Source: Tidjanibacter sp. (lineage in GTDB: Bacteria; Bacteroidota; Bacteroidia; Bacteroidales; Rikenellaceae). Taken from it: a stretch of 13,097 bases of DNA. Made by a program: the position numbers and the translations under genes. The stretch lies in contig JAGBVY010000064.1 in assembly GCA_017630115.1 (NCBI GenBank), forward strand, positions 1 through 13,097. Reading direction: 5' to 3'. This document shows, in pieces, positions 5,476-12,315 of this stretch. The notes under the pieces were generated by a model. The model made no database searches, was not told where the DNA came from, and saw only the letters and a list, made by a program, of their open reading frames with translations. Position 1 is the stretch's first letter. The number at the start of each line of letters is the position of its first letter.

Positions 5476-6940
5476 AGCCGAATACTTTTTTGAGCATAAA
5501 CACCGAAATTGCAAGTGTGAGCACACCACCGAGCAGGTAGGCAACAAGACTATTGCTCATACCACACATCAGGGGCGAGATGAAGATGTAGCTCGAACAA
5601 ACATAGGTCATAACCACTGCGGGAACAAGCGCAATCCAAATGTTGCGCCCATTGTGGTGCAGCCACACCGTTATTGTCCAAAGGGTAAACACTGAGAGAG
5701 CTTGGTTGGCCCACGCAAAGTAGCTCCACATTGTGCCGAAGGGGAGCAGGAAGATAATCACAAGGCCGAGGGCGAAGATGGGCAACGACACCCACATACG
5801 CTTGCCTACGCTCTTCTGCTCTATGCCAAACATATCGGCCACAATGAGCCTTGCGCTACGGAAAGCTGTGTCGCCTGAGGTGATGGCACAAGCCACAACA
5901 CCAAAGACCACAAAGTAGGCAAGCACCTCGCCCAGAGTGGAGGTGGCAATCTTATCGACCAACACCGCCGCCTTGCCTCCATACTCGGCAATGGCGCCAT
6001 TGAGCCCCTCGACTCCGCCCCAGAAAGCCATACCAATGGCGGCCCAAATCAGGGCGATGACACTCTCGGAAATCATTGCGCCATAGAATACCATACGGCT
6101 CTCGTTCTCGTTACGCATACAGCGAGCCATAAGTGGCGACTGGGTGGCGTGGAAGCCCGAAATTGCACCACAAGCAATGGTTGTAAAGAGCATTGGCATA
6201 AGCGGGAAGCGCTCGGCGTCGGCCTTCATATTCTGAAAGCCCCTGAACTCGGGAATAGCCGAACCATACTCGGTAAAGAGCGCCCAGAGAATACCCAACG
6301 CCATAAATATCAGAAGGCCTCCAAAAACGGGGTATATCTTGCCTATAATCTTGTCGATGGGCAAAACCGTAGCGACCAAGTAATAGACCAGTATGACAGC
6401 CAAAATCGCCATCAGCAAAATGGAGAATGTGTGGCCGGCGGGGCTAACAAAAGCCACCGACGAGAGCGCAGGGACGTTGATGCGCTCGGCAATCAGCTCG
6501 GCAGGCTGCGACATAAACACCGCACCCACCATAATCATAAGAAAAACCGAAAACCAACGCATAATGGTCTTGGTGCCTCCGCCCAAGTATTTGCCCACAA
6601 TCTCAGGGAGACTCAAACCGCCATTGCGGAGCGAGATAACACCCGAAAAGAAGTCGTGCATAGCACCAAAGAAAATACCTCCAATGGTAATCCACACAAA
6701 GGCCACAGGGCCATAGGCAGCACCGAGCAACGCACCGAAAATAGGCCCTAAGCCCGCGATGTTAAGCAGCTGGATAAGAAAGGTTTTCCAGCGGGGCATT
6801 GGGATGTAGTCCACGCCGTCGAACATTGTTTTGGAGGGGACTTCGGTGGTGTTGCGGATGGTGGCCACATTGTCGAGATAGCGACCATAGATGAAGTAGG
6901 CCGCAACGAGCAATGCAAGGCAAATCAGAAAAGTAATCAT
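5456..6940 (-). CDS. cstA: CstA-family carbon starvation / peptide-pyruvate transporter
   Basis: CstA proteins are inner-membrane transporters; E. coli CstA and BtsT take up pyruvate and/or peptides under carbon limitation. This 494-residue protein is strongly hydrophobic, with many membrane helices. It has the family blocks LNIAGLGPIFGALLGAAYGP (59-78), GGIFFGAMHDFFSG (87-100), GFHATQSPLMARCMRN (262-277) and SGDTAFRSARLI (355-366). It is much shorter than E. coli CstA (about 700 residues), as is usual for the Bacteroidetes and clostridial forms. The ATG at 6940 begins directly at the first helix (MITFLICLALLVAAYFIYGR). It is transcribed divergently from rlmN, with a possible promoter at 6977-6992, and its end overlaps the downstream TPR-like gene. 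The substrate cannot be told from sequence. Confidence 0.93.
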   Translation of the reverse strand: MITFLICLALLVAAYFIYGRYLDNVATIRNTTEVPSKTMFDGVDYIPMPRWKTFLIQLLNIAGLGPIFGALLGAAYGPVAFVWITIGGIFFGAMHDFFSGVISLRNGGLSLPEIVGKYLGGGTKTIMRWFSVFLMIMVGAVFMSQPAELIAERINVPALSSVAFVSPAGHTFSILLMAILAVILVYYLVATVLPIDKIIGKIYPVFGGLLIFMALGILWALFTEYGSAIPEFRGFQNMKADAERFPLMPMLFTTIACGAISGFHATQSPLMARCMRNENESRMVFYGAMISESVIALIWAAIGMAFWGGVEGLNGAIAEYGGKAAVLVDKIATSTLGEVLAYFVVFGVVACAITSGDTAFRSARLIVADMFGIEQKSVGKRMWVSLPIFALGLVIIFLLPFGTMWSYFAWANQALSVFTLWTITVWLHHNGRNIWIALVPAVVMTYVCSSYIFISPLMCGMSNSLVAYLLGGVLTLAISVFMLKKVFGYGKKLA

Positions 6941-6976
6941 ATCGTTTTGTGGTTAATTTGTCCTTAAAACCGACTA

Positions 6977-6992
6977 CGAAGATACAAATTTA
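6977..6992 (-). promoter_or_regulatory. Candidate cstA promoter -7 region
   Basis: On the minus strand two overlapping possibilities appear: TAAATTTG (6992-6985), a match to the Bacteroidetes TAnnTTTG box, followed directly by TATCTTCG (6984-6977). Neither has a convincing TTG -33 element at the usual distance. Either would give a 5' leader of roughly 30-40 nt. Confidence 0.4.
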
Positions 6993-7047
6993 TCGGCAAT
7001 ATGGCTCTCGCCCATAGATTTATTTTTAGCTAATGCTAAAAAATTTC

Positions 7048-7055
7048 TATCTTTG
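7048..7055 (+). promoter_or_regulatory. rlmN promoter -7 box (TATCTTTG)
   Basis: An exact match to the Bacteroidetes sigma-ABfr -7 consensus TAnnTTTG. Transcription would be expected to start about 4-6 nt downstream, at or next to the ATG at 7060, so the mRNA should be leaderless or nearly so. It also lies inside the longer possible reading frame starting at 7033, which argues for the start at 7060. Confidence 0.7.
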
Positions 7056-7059
7056 CACT

Positions 7060-8076
7060 ATGGAGAATCTATTAGGAAAAAATATCGAGGAGCTTAGGGC
7101 TGTGGCCGAGAGTGTCGGATTGAAGAAATTTGCCGCCACACAGCTGGCCGAATGGATATACAAGAAGGGGGCAACCTCCTTCGAGGAGATGACCAACCTC
7201 TCGCTGGTGGCTCGCAAAGCCCTCGCCGAGAACTACTCCCTCGGGCTGAGCGCTCCCGTGAGCGTGGCCGAGAGTGAAGACGGCACCAAGAAATACATCT
7301 TCGTGGTGGGCGATGGCCAGCGCATTGAGAGTGCCTTCATACCCGATGGTGACAGAGCTACGCTCTGCATCTCGTCGCAGGCGGGGTGCAAGATGGGTTG
7401 CAAATTCTGCTTCACGGGCAGAGGTGGCTACCACGGCGACCTGACTGCCGCCGAGATTCTCAACCAAATATGCTCCCTTCCCGAGAGAGAGCGCATAACC
7501 AATGTTGTGCTTATGGGTATGGGCGAACCGCTCGACAACCCCGACAACGTACTCAGGGCTTTGGAGGTTATGACCTCGGCTTGGGGATTTGCTTGGAGCC
7601 CCACCCGCATAACCCTCTCAACGGTGGGGGTACTGCCCAACCTGAGGCGTTTTCTTAGCGAGTCGCAGGTGCACTTGGCCGTATCGCTCCACAATCCATT
7701 TAGCGCACAGCGTCAGGAGATTATGCCCGTAGAAAAGGCTTTCCCCATACGCGATGTGGTGGCCCTGTTGAAGGAGTACGATTTCAGCCACCAGCGCCGA
7801 GTGAGCTTTGAGTATATCGTCTTGAAGGGGATGAACGACAGCCCCGAGCACATCAAGGAGCTCTGTCGCCTGCTCGACGGACTGAAATGTCGCATCAACC
7901 TCATCCGCTTCCACGCCATACCCGACTCGCCCTATGTAAGCCCCGACGGCGAGAAGATGATTCGCTTCCGCGACACCCTCACACGAAAAGGTATTATGAC
8001 CACCATCAGGGCCTCCCGAGGCGAGGATATAAAGGCAGCTTGCGGACTACTCTCAGGAGAGGCCGGACGCAAATAA
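7060..8076 (+). CDS. rlmN: Dual-specificity 23S rRNA/tRNA adenine C2-methyltransferase RlmN
   Basis: RlmN is a radical-SAM enzyme that methylates C2 of A2503 in 23S rRNA and A37 in some tRNAs, tuning decoding accuracy. From the ATG at 7060 it has 338 residues. The radical-SAM cluster motif is C110-X3-C114-X2-C117. C103 in RATLCISSQ and C328 in IKAACG correspond to the two mechanistic cysteines of E. coli RlmN (C118 and C355). GMGEPLDN, the SAM-binding region, is intact. The N-terminus (NLLGKNIEELRAVAE, then QLAEWIYKKGATSFEEMTNLS) is typical. An in-frame ATG at 7033 would add nine residues, but the promoter box lies within that extension, so I use 7060. The flippase gene follows 52 bp downstream and may be co-transcribed. 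cfr-like resistance methylases share the fold, but the RlmN-type sequence and housekeeping context fit RlmN better. Confidence 0.95.
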   Translation: MENLLGKNIEELRAVAESVGLKKFAATQLAEWIYKKGATSFEEMTNLSLVARKALAENYSLGLSAPVSVAESEDGTKKYIFVVGDGQRIESAFIPDGDRATLCISSQAGCKMGCKFCFTGRGGYHGDLTAAEILNQICSLPERERITNVVLMGMGEPLDNPDNVLRALEVMTSAWGFAWSPTRITLSTVGVLPNLRRFLSESQVHLAVSLHNPFSAQRQEIMPVEKAFPIRDVVALLKEYDFSHQRRVSFEYIVLKGMNDSPEHIKELCRLLDGLKCRINLIRFHAIPDSPYVSPDGEKMIRFRDTLTRKGIMTTIRASRGEDIKAACGLLSGEAGRK

Positions 8077-8128
8077 CCCTCCTGAGGGCCAACAAACCAC
8101 ACAATACACCCCCCTACAACACAAAGCA

Positions 8129-9598
8129 ATGTCAGCCAACCTATCGAAACTCGCAGGACAAGTGGCCATCTACGGCATCAGCAGCGTCGTTGCACGACTG
8201 CTGAACTATCTGCTCGTACCCTATTATACGCGCATAATGACCCCGTCGGAGTATGGTATCATAACCGACATCTACGCCATTATACCCTTTGCTCTGGTGG
8301 TGCTGACGCTCGGTATGGAGAGTGGCTACTTCCGCTTTGCGGCCAAGGCCGAGGGGGCAAAAGAGCGCAAAGATGTCTTTGCCACCACTTGGGGCGCAAC
8401 ACTCGTCGCTGCCACCCTATTTCTCGGCGCAGTATGGCTTTTTAGAGGGGGCATATCGGAGGCTATGGGATACGCAGAAACCCCCTATGTGGCCATCACA
8501 GCGCTGATTATCTTCCTCGATGTGGCCGGAGCCATACCCTTTGCACGCCTACGTCAAGAGGGCAAGGCTCTGCACTACGTTGCCATAAGGCTGCTCTCGG
8601 TGGTGATAAACATTGGCCTCTGCTTGTGGTTCTACAACTTCCAACCCTCATCGGCGGCACTATTCGCCACTCCCACCGATCCGGGCTACGCATTTGTGGC
8701 CAACCTCATCGCCAGCGCCATAACCTTCGTTCTGCTCGTTTTGTTGTCGCGCGACACCTTCCCACGCATACGTCGCAAGACGCTCGGCACCATATTCCTC
8801 TACTCGCTACCGCTGCTCGTTAGCGGCATTGCCGGCACAGCCAACGAGTTCATCGACAGACAGATGATTAAGTTGCTGATGCCTGCCGAGGAGAGTTTGG
8901 CCGCGCTCGGAATCTATGGCGCTGTGGTGAAAATTGGCGTTGTGATGTTGCTCTTCACACAGATGTATCGCCTTGCTGCCGAACCATTCTTTTTGGCCGA
9001 GTTTAAGAAGGATGAATTTAAGAATTCCAGTGCTGAGGTGATGAAATACTTTATCATTGTCAGCCTTGCTATCTTCCTATTTATCACACTCTTTGCCGAC
9101 CTGTTTGCACTGATTGTTGGCCCCGATTTCCGCGAGGGTATGTACATACTACCCATTGTGCTCATAGGCAACGCACTAAGTGGTGTGGTGCTCAATTTGT
9201 CGTTCTGGTACAAACAGTCGGGGGCGACCAAATATGCTATGGTTGTTACGGGGGTGGGACTAACATTCACTATTGTTTTCAACATCCTGCTCGTGCCAAC
9301 TCTTGGCTATGCCGGCGCAGCTATTGCCCGATTGTTGTGCGAGAGTGCAATGGTTGTGGTCAGCTACCGACTCGGACAGAAACACCAACCCACACCCTAC
9401 AACCTCAAACGCATAGGCTTCTATGTGGTTGTGGCTGCCTCACTTTGGGCCCTTTCGCTGCTCACATTGTCGCTCCCGTCGGCACTCCACTATGGTTGCA
9501 ACGCTCTCTTGTTGGCCGGATTCTTGGCGGTGGCTGTGCGTCGCGAGGGAATCAACATTAGTGGCCTTCTAAGGAGCATACTCAGAATGGGGCGATAA
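8129..9598 (+). CDS. Wzx/MATE-type polysaccharide (oligosaccharide) flippase
   Basis: A 489-residue multi-pass membrane protein of the MOP superfamily, polysaccharide biosynthesis/flippase branch, that would move lipid-linked glycans across the inner membrane. The N-terminus (AGQVAIYGISSVVARLLNYLLVPYYTRIMTPSEYGIITDIYA, within residues 8-50) is characteristic of these flippases. Hydrophobic segments recur along the whole length, consistent with about 12-14 helices, and there is a charged break near 70-85 (AKAEGAKERKDV). No glycosyltransferase genes are nearby, so it is not in a capsule locus. The link flippase then dut is one I recall from other Bacteroidales, suggesting a conserved housekeeping role, but its glycan is unknown. 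It lies 52 bp after rlmN and 56 bp before dut. Confidence 0.88.
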   Translation: MSANLSKLAGQVAIYGISSVVARLLNYLLVPYYTRIMTPSEYGIITDIYAIIPFALVVLTLGMESGYFRFAAKAEGAKERKDVFATTWGATLVAATLFLGAVWLFRGGISEAMGYAETPYVAITALIIFLDVAGAIPFARLRQEGKALHYVAIRLLSVVINIGLCLWFYNFQPSSAALFATPTDPGYAFVANLIASAITFVLLVLLSRDTFPRIRRKTLGTIFLYSLPLLVSGIAGTANEFIDRQMIKLLMPAEESLAALGIYGAVVKIGVVMLLFTQMYRLAAEPFFLAEFKKDEFKNSSAEVMKYFIIVSLAIFLFITLFADLFALIVGPDFREGMYILPIVLIGNALSGVVLNLSFWYKQSGATKYAMVVTGVGLTFTIVFNILLVPTLGYAGAAIARLLCESAMVVVSYRLGQKHQPTPYNLKRIGFYVVVAASLWALSLLTLSLPSALHYGCNALLLAGFLAVAVRREGINISGLLRSILRMGR

Positions 9599-9614
9599 CC
9601 TCTTGGGCGCAAGA

Positions 9615-9622
9615 TAAATTTG
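9615..9622 (+). promoter_or_regulatory. Possible dut promoter -7 box (TAAATTTG)
   Basis: It matches TAnnTTTG and lies 33 nt before the dut ATG. I see no TTG at the usual 19-21 bp upstream, so this is tentative. dut may instead be read through from the flippase gene. Confidence 0.35.
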
Positions 9623-9654
9623 CAATCAAACAAATCAAAAAAAACATAGATAAA

Positions 9655-10086
9655 ATGAAAGTAAAAGTCATCAACAACTCCCACCACCCCCTGCCACGCT
9701 ACGAAACCCCCCTTTCGGCAGGTATGGATGTGAGGGCCAACCTCGACGAGCCTATCACACTCTCTCCGCTGGAACGCGCACTGGTTCCAACCGGCCTTTT
9801 TGTAGAGCTGCCAGAGGGCTACGAGATGCAGGTTAGACCCCGCAGTGGCTTGGCGGCCAAATTTGGCCTTACGGTGCTCAATGCTCCCGGCACAATTGAC
9901 GCCGATTACAGGGGCGAGGTGAAGGTCATTTTGGTAAACCTATCCAACGAGCCATTCACCATCAACGACGGCGAGCGCATCGCACAGCTCGTTGTGGCGC
10001 AACACGCTCAGGTTGAGTGGATTGACGCCGACACCCTATCCGAGAGTGAGCGCGGTGCGGGTGGCTTCGGCAGCACCGGAAAATAG
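9655..10086 (+). CDS. dut: Deoxyuridine 5'-triphosphate nucleotidohydrolase (dUTPase)
   Basis: This enzyme hydrolyses dUTP to dUMP and PPi, keeping uracil out of DNA and supplying dUMP for thymidylate synthesis. It belongs to the trimeric dUTPase family, with all five motifs in 143 residues: SAGMDVRA (21-28), PRSGLAAKFGL (62-72), GTIDADYRGEV (79-89, with the catalytic-type Asp82 and the uracil-stacking Tyr85), ERIAQLVV (107-114) and RGAGGFGSTG (133-142). Length is standard. The start ATG at 9655 follows an A-rich leader (AAAACATAGATAAA). A hairpin at 10144-10169 probably terminates the transcript. The combination with holB and nth downstream and upstream fits a genome-maintenance neighbourhood. 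Confidence 0.96.
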   Translation: MKVKVINNSHHPLPRYETPLSAGMDVRANLDEPITLSPLERALVPTGLFVELPEGYEMQVRPRSGLAAKFGLTVLNAPGTIDADYRGEVKVILVNLSNEPFTINDGERIAQLVVAQHAQVEWIDADTLSESERGAGGFGSTGK

Positions 10087-10143
10087 CGTTTCAAGGCTTA
10101 GTCGGCAGTCGCAACCGAGCCGAAAAAACAGGACAATCTACGG

Positions 10144-10169
10144 GCCTCCATACCTTCGAGTATGGGGGC
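10144..10169 (+). terminator. Terminator-like hairpin after dut
   Basis: GCCTCCATAC (10144-10153) pairs with GTATGGGGGC (10160-10169), ten pairs including one G-U, around the loop CTTCGA. TATTTTG follows, a short and imperfect T-tract. It lies 58 nt after the dut stop codon. Confidence 0.65.
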
Positions 10170-10194
10170 TATTTTGTGCCACTAAAACCCCTGA

Positions 10195-10324
10195 AACGTA
10201 CCTTGTTTTTCAGCAAAAACAGGCCACTATTTGACGCAAAAAAGATGTTAAATTATCCCTCCAAAAACTCCTTGAAAATCGCTCCAAACGTACCTTGTTT
10301 TTGTGCAAAACGTACCTTGTTTTT
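10195..10324 (+). repeat. Triplicated CGTACCTTGTTTTT motif
   Basis: Exact copies at 10197-10210, 10289-10302 and 10311-10324 all begin with A before CGTACC. The same TACCTTGTTTTT is the right arm of the recO/cstA terminator (4715-4726). Here the complementary arm AAAAACAAGGTA is missing, so these copies cannot form that hairpin. Confidence 0.7.
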
Positions 10325-10493
10325 AGGAACATCTGATGGGATGTGGAGATTGCAGATGACAACTTGAAACGGATTGTAAAGAGGCATCAAAAAGGGTGAA
10401 TTCCGACTATCGGCCCAGACCCACAGACAACCACACCCCTCACCACATCGCCCCTATAAGGGGCGGAAAAGAGAGAAAAGCCGTGCCCCAATT

Positions 10494-10523
10494 TTGATTT
10501 TTCATTTCCACGCCCTATCTTTG
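10494..10523 (+). promoter_or_regulatory. holB promoter (TTG - 19 bp - TATCTTTG)
   Basis: TTG (10494-10496) and TATCTTTG (10516-10523) are separated by 19 bp, matching the Bacteroidetes -33/-7 arrangement. Transcription would start near 10528, giving a leader of about 40 nt that contains a small hairpin GCCCT/AGGGC (10537-10549). Confidence 0.75.
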
Positions 10524-10567
10524 TAGTTTGCATACTGCCCTAAAAGGGCAAAGAAAAAACAAACGAG

Positions 10568-11701
10568 ATGAAATTCAACGAGGTCATAGGCCATAGTCAG
10601 CTGCTCGAACAGCTCCGCAACAACATCGACACAGGTAGGGTTAGCCACGCACAACTCATTGTGGGTGAGTGTGGTTGGGGCACTCTGCAAGTGGCGCTGG
10701 CCTATGTGCAGTATCTCCACTGCGCCCACCGCGAAGGCGGCGAGCCTTGTGGCAAATGCCCCTCGTGTGTGCAGATTGCGGCTCTGGCCCACCCCGACGT
10801 TCACTTTGTCTTCCCCATTGTCAATCCCACCAAAAACCCCACTTGCGACTACTTCATTGGCGAGTGGAGGGAGATGGTAACAGCAAGCGACGCCATATTC
10901 GACGAACACGAGTGGTATGACAACATCGATGCAGCCAACTCGCAGGGCATAATCCCCGTCAAGGAGGCCGAAAATATCATCCGCAAACTCTCCTTCAAAG
11001 CCTTCGAGGGTGAGTACAAGAGCGTCATCGTATGGCTGCCCGAGAGGATGAACACCCAGACTGCCAATGCACTACTGAAAATACTCGAAGAGCCTTGGGA
11101 AAAGACCCTCTTCCTGCTGGTGTGCGAACACCCCGAGTCGTTGCTCACAACCATACTATCTCGCACTCAGCAGATTAACGTCGGCCGCATAGAGCCCGAG
11201 GCGTTGGCTGACTACGCCACATCGCGCCTCGGAGCAACACCCAGCGCAGCAGCCTCCGCAGCTCGCATTGCAGGGGGTTCTGTCACAACCCTCCGACGAG
11301 TACTGACCGAGCAGGAGGGGTCGGCCTCGGACAACTTCGAGCTCTTCACAAGGCTTATGCGACTCTCCTACTCCAACCGCCACTTGGAGCTTTTCGAGTG
11401 GGCCGAGCAGGTGTGCGCTATGGGCCGAGAGGGGCAAAAGAACTTCTTGGAATATGCGTTGGGGCTAATCCGTGAGAGCTATATGCTGACAGCCGGAATG
11501 GAGAGTGTGAGCAATCTTTGGGGCGCCGAGAGAGAGTTTTGCCTGAAATTTGCCCCCTTTGTGGCTAACCACAATGTGGAGGCGTTGGTGGCTGAGATTG
11601 AGAGGGCATTGCGCGACATTGGCCAGAACGGTAACCCTCGTATGGTCTTTACCCACTTTGCGCTGGCAACCAGCAAACTCATTGCCCAGAGGGTGCAATA
11701 A
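10568..11701 (+). CDS. holB: DNA polymerase III subunit delta' (clamp-loader subunit)
   Basis: Delta-prime is the stator of the clamp-loader complex that opens the beta clamp onto primed DNA. The 377-residue protein starts with the AAA+ segment FNEVIGHSQLLEQLRNNI...VSHAQLIVGE. The P-loop position reads GECGWGTL (33-40) without the Lys, consistent with a subunit that does not hydrolyse ATP. Zinc ligands C52, C61, C64 and C67 match the spacing of E. coli delta-prime (C50, C59, C62, C65). ANALLKILEEP is the typical sensor-region motif, and ILSRTQQ holds the SRx arginine (SRC in many species, Thr here). The C-terminal helical collar domain follows. It has its own promoter and is followed after 55 bp by folK. 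A DnaX (gamma/tau) identity is excluded by the dead P-loop. Confidence 0.9.
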   Translation: MKFNEVIGHSQLLEQLRNNIDTGRVSHAQLIVGECGWGTLQVALAYVQYLHCAHREGGEPCGKCPSCVQIAALAHPDVHFVFPIVNPTKNPTCDYFIGEWREMVTASDAIFDEHEWYDNIDAANSQGIIPVKEAENIIRKLSFKAFEGEYKSVIVWLPERMNTQTANALLKILEEPWEKTLFLLVCEHPESLLTTILSRTQQINVGRIEPEALADYATSRLGATPSAAASAARIAGGSVTTLRRVLTEQEGSASDNFELFTRLMRLSYSNRHLELFEWAEQVCAMGREGQKNFLEYALGLIRESYMLTAGMESVSNLWGAEREFCLKFAPFVANHNVEALVAEIERALRDIGQNGNPRMVFTHFALATSKLIAQRVQ

Positions 11702-11756
11702 GACCCGAAAAACTGAAAACAAACCTAAAACAAACAAATAAAACACAACAAACGAT

Positions 11757-12254
11757 ATGGCAAAAGCGATTATCATAACAGGAGGCAACGTTGGCGACAT
11801 TAAGGACACGCTGCGTCGTGCACAGCAAGAAATCAACAAAGAGTTGGGCATCATCCTGCGTTGCTCCCACAGCTACGAGAGCAAAGCTTGGGGCTTCACC
11901 TCGTCGGAAAACTTCTACAATCAAGCCATCATTCTCGACACCGACTTCTCGCCCGAGGAGTTGCTCGACAAGGTGTTGGAGATTGAGACAAAACTTGGTC
12001 GTGACCGCGACGAGGAGGCTCGCATAAAGGCTCAGACAGGCGAGAGGTTTGCACCCCGCAAGATTGACATCGACATCCTCTTCTACGACGACGAGGTTAT
12101 CGACACTCCACGCCTGAAAATTCCCCACCCTCTGATTCAGGATAGGGACTTTGTGTTGCGCCCCCTCAACGAGATTGCTCCCGACAAGATTCACCCCACG
12201 CTCCGCAAAACCATCCACACCCTCTTTGAGGAGATGGAGGCTTCGGGCAATTAG
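11757..12254 (+). CDS. folK: 2-amino-4-hydroxy-6-hydroxymethyldihydropteridine pyrophosphokinase (HPPK)
   Basis: HPPK transfers pyrophosphate from ATP to 6-hydroxymethyl-7,8-dihydropterin, the step before dihydropteroate synthase in folate synthesis. In 165 residues the family marks are GGNVGD (9-14) at the N-terminal strand, YESKAWGF, NFYNQAI, the LGRDRD loop, APRKIDIDILFYDD with the two Mg-binding Asp residues (DID), and PHPLIQDRDFVLRPLNEIAP. Compared with E. coli, the segment between the GRxR arginines and the PR-x-IDIDIL motif carries about seven extra residues (EEARIKAQTGERF). It lies 55 bp after holB in an A-rich gap with no visible promoter and so is probably co-transcribed. The ATG at 11757 is the only start that gives a standard N-terminus (MAKAIIITGGNVGD). 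Confidence 0.93.
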   Translation: MAKAIIITGGNVGDIKDTLRRAQQEINKELGIILRCSHSYESKAWGFTSSENFYNQAIILDTDFSPEELLDKVLEIETKLGRDRDEEARIKAQTGERFAPRKIDIDILFYDDEVIDTPRLKIPHPLIQDRDFVLRPLNEIAPDKIHPTLRKTIHTLFEEMEASGN

Positions 12255-12315
12255 CCTACACAGAGCAAGGCGAGAGTAGAAACAGAGAGAAAAAGGCAAA
12301 ACCAAACAAAAACCG

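Larger units (their letters stand above)
10087..10567. other. Gap between dut and holB
   Basis: It holds a terminator-like hairpin (10144-10169), three copies of CGTACCTTGTTTTT (10197-10210, 10289-10302, 10311-10324), a perfect 7-bp hairpin CGCCCCT/AGGGGCG (10449-10455 with 10459-10465, loop ATA) and the holB promoter (10494-10523). The 63-codon frame at 10176-10367 translates these repeats and I do not regard it as a gene. Confidence 0.7.

Noticed and set aside
6149..6751. 200-codon plus-strand open frame antisense to cstA
   Set aside because: Highly polar, His/Lys/Asn-rich translation typical of the complement of a membrane protein gene.
7033..7059. Upstream in-frame start for rlmN
   Set aside because: The -7 promoter box lies inside this extension and the family N-terminus begins at the ATG at 7060.
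10176..10367. 63-codon open frame between dut and holB
   Set aside because: It translates the CGTACCTTGTTTTT repeats (RTLFF, RTLFL) and has no start-site context or family resemblance.
10449..10465. CGCCCCT/AGGGGCG hairpin as a terminator
   Set aside because: No T-run follows on either strand and it lies close upstream of the holB promoter; left as an unexplained palindrome.
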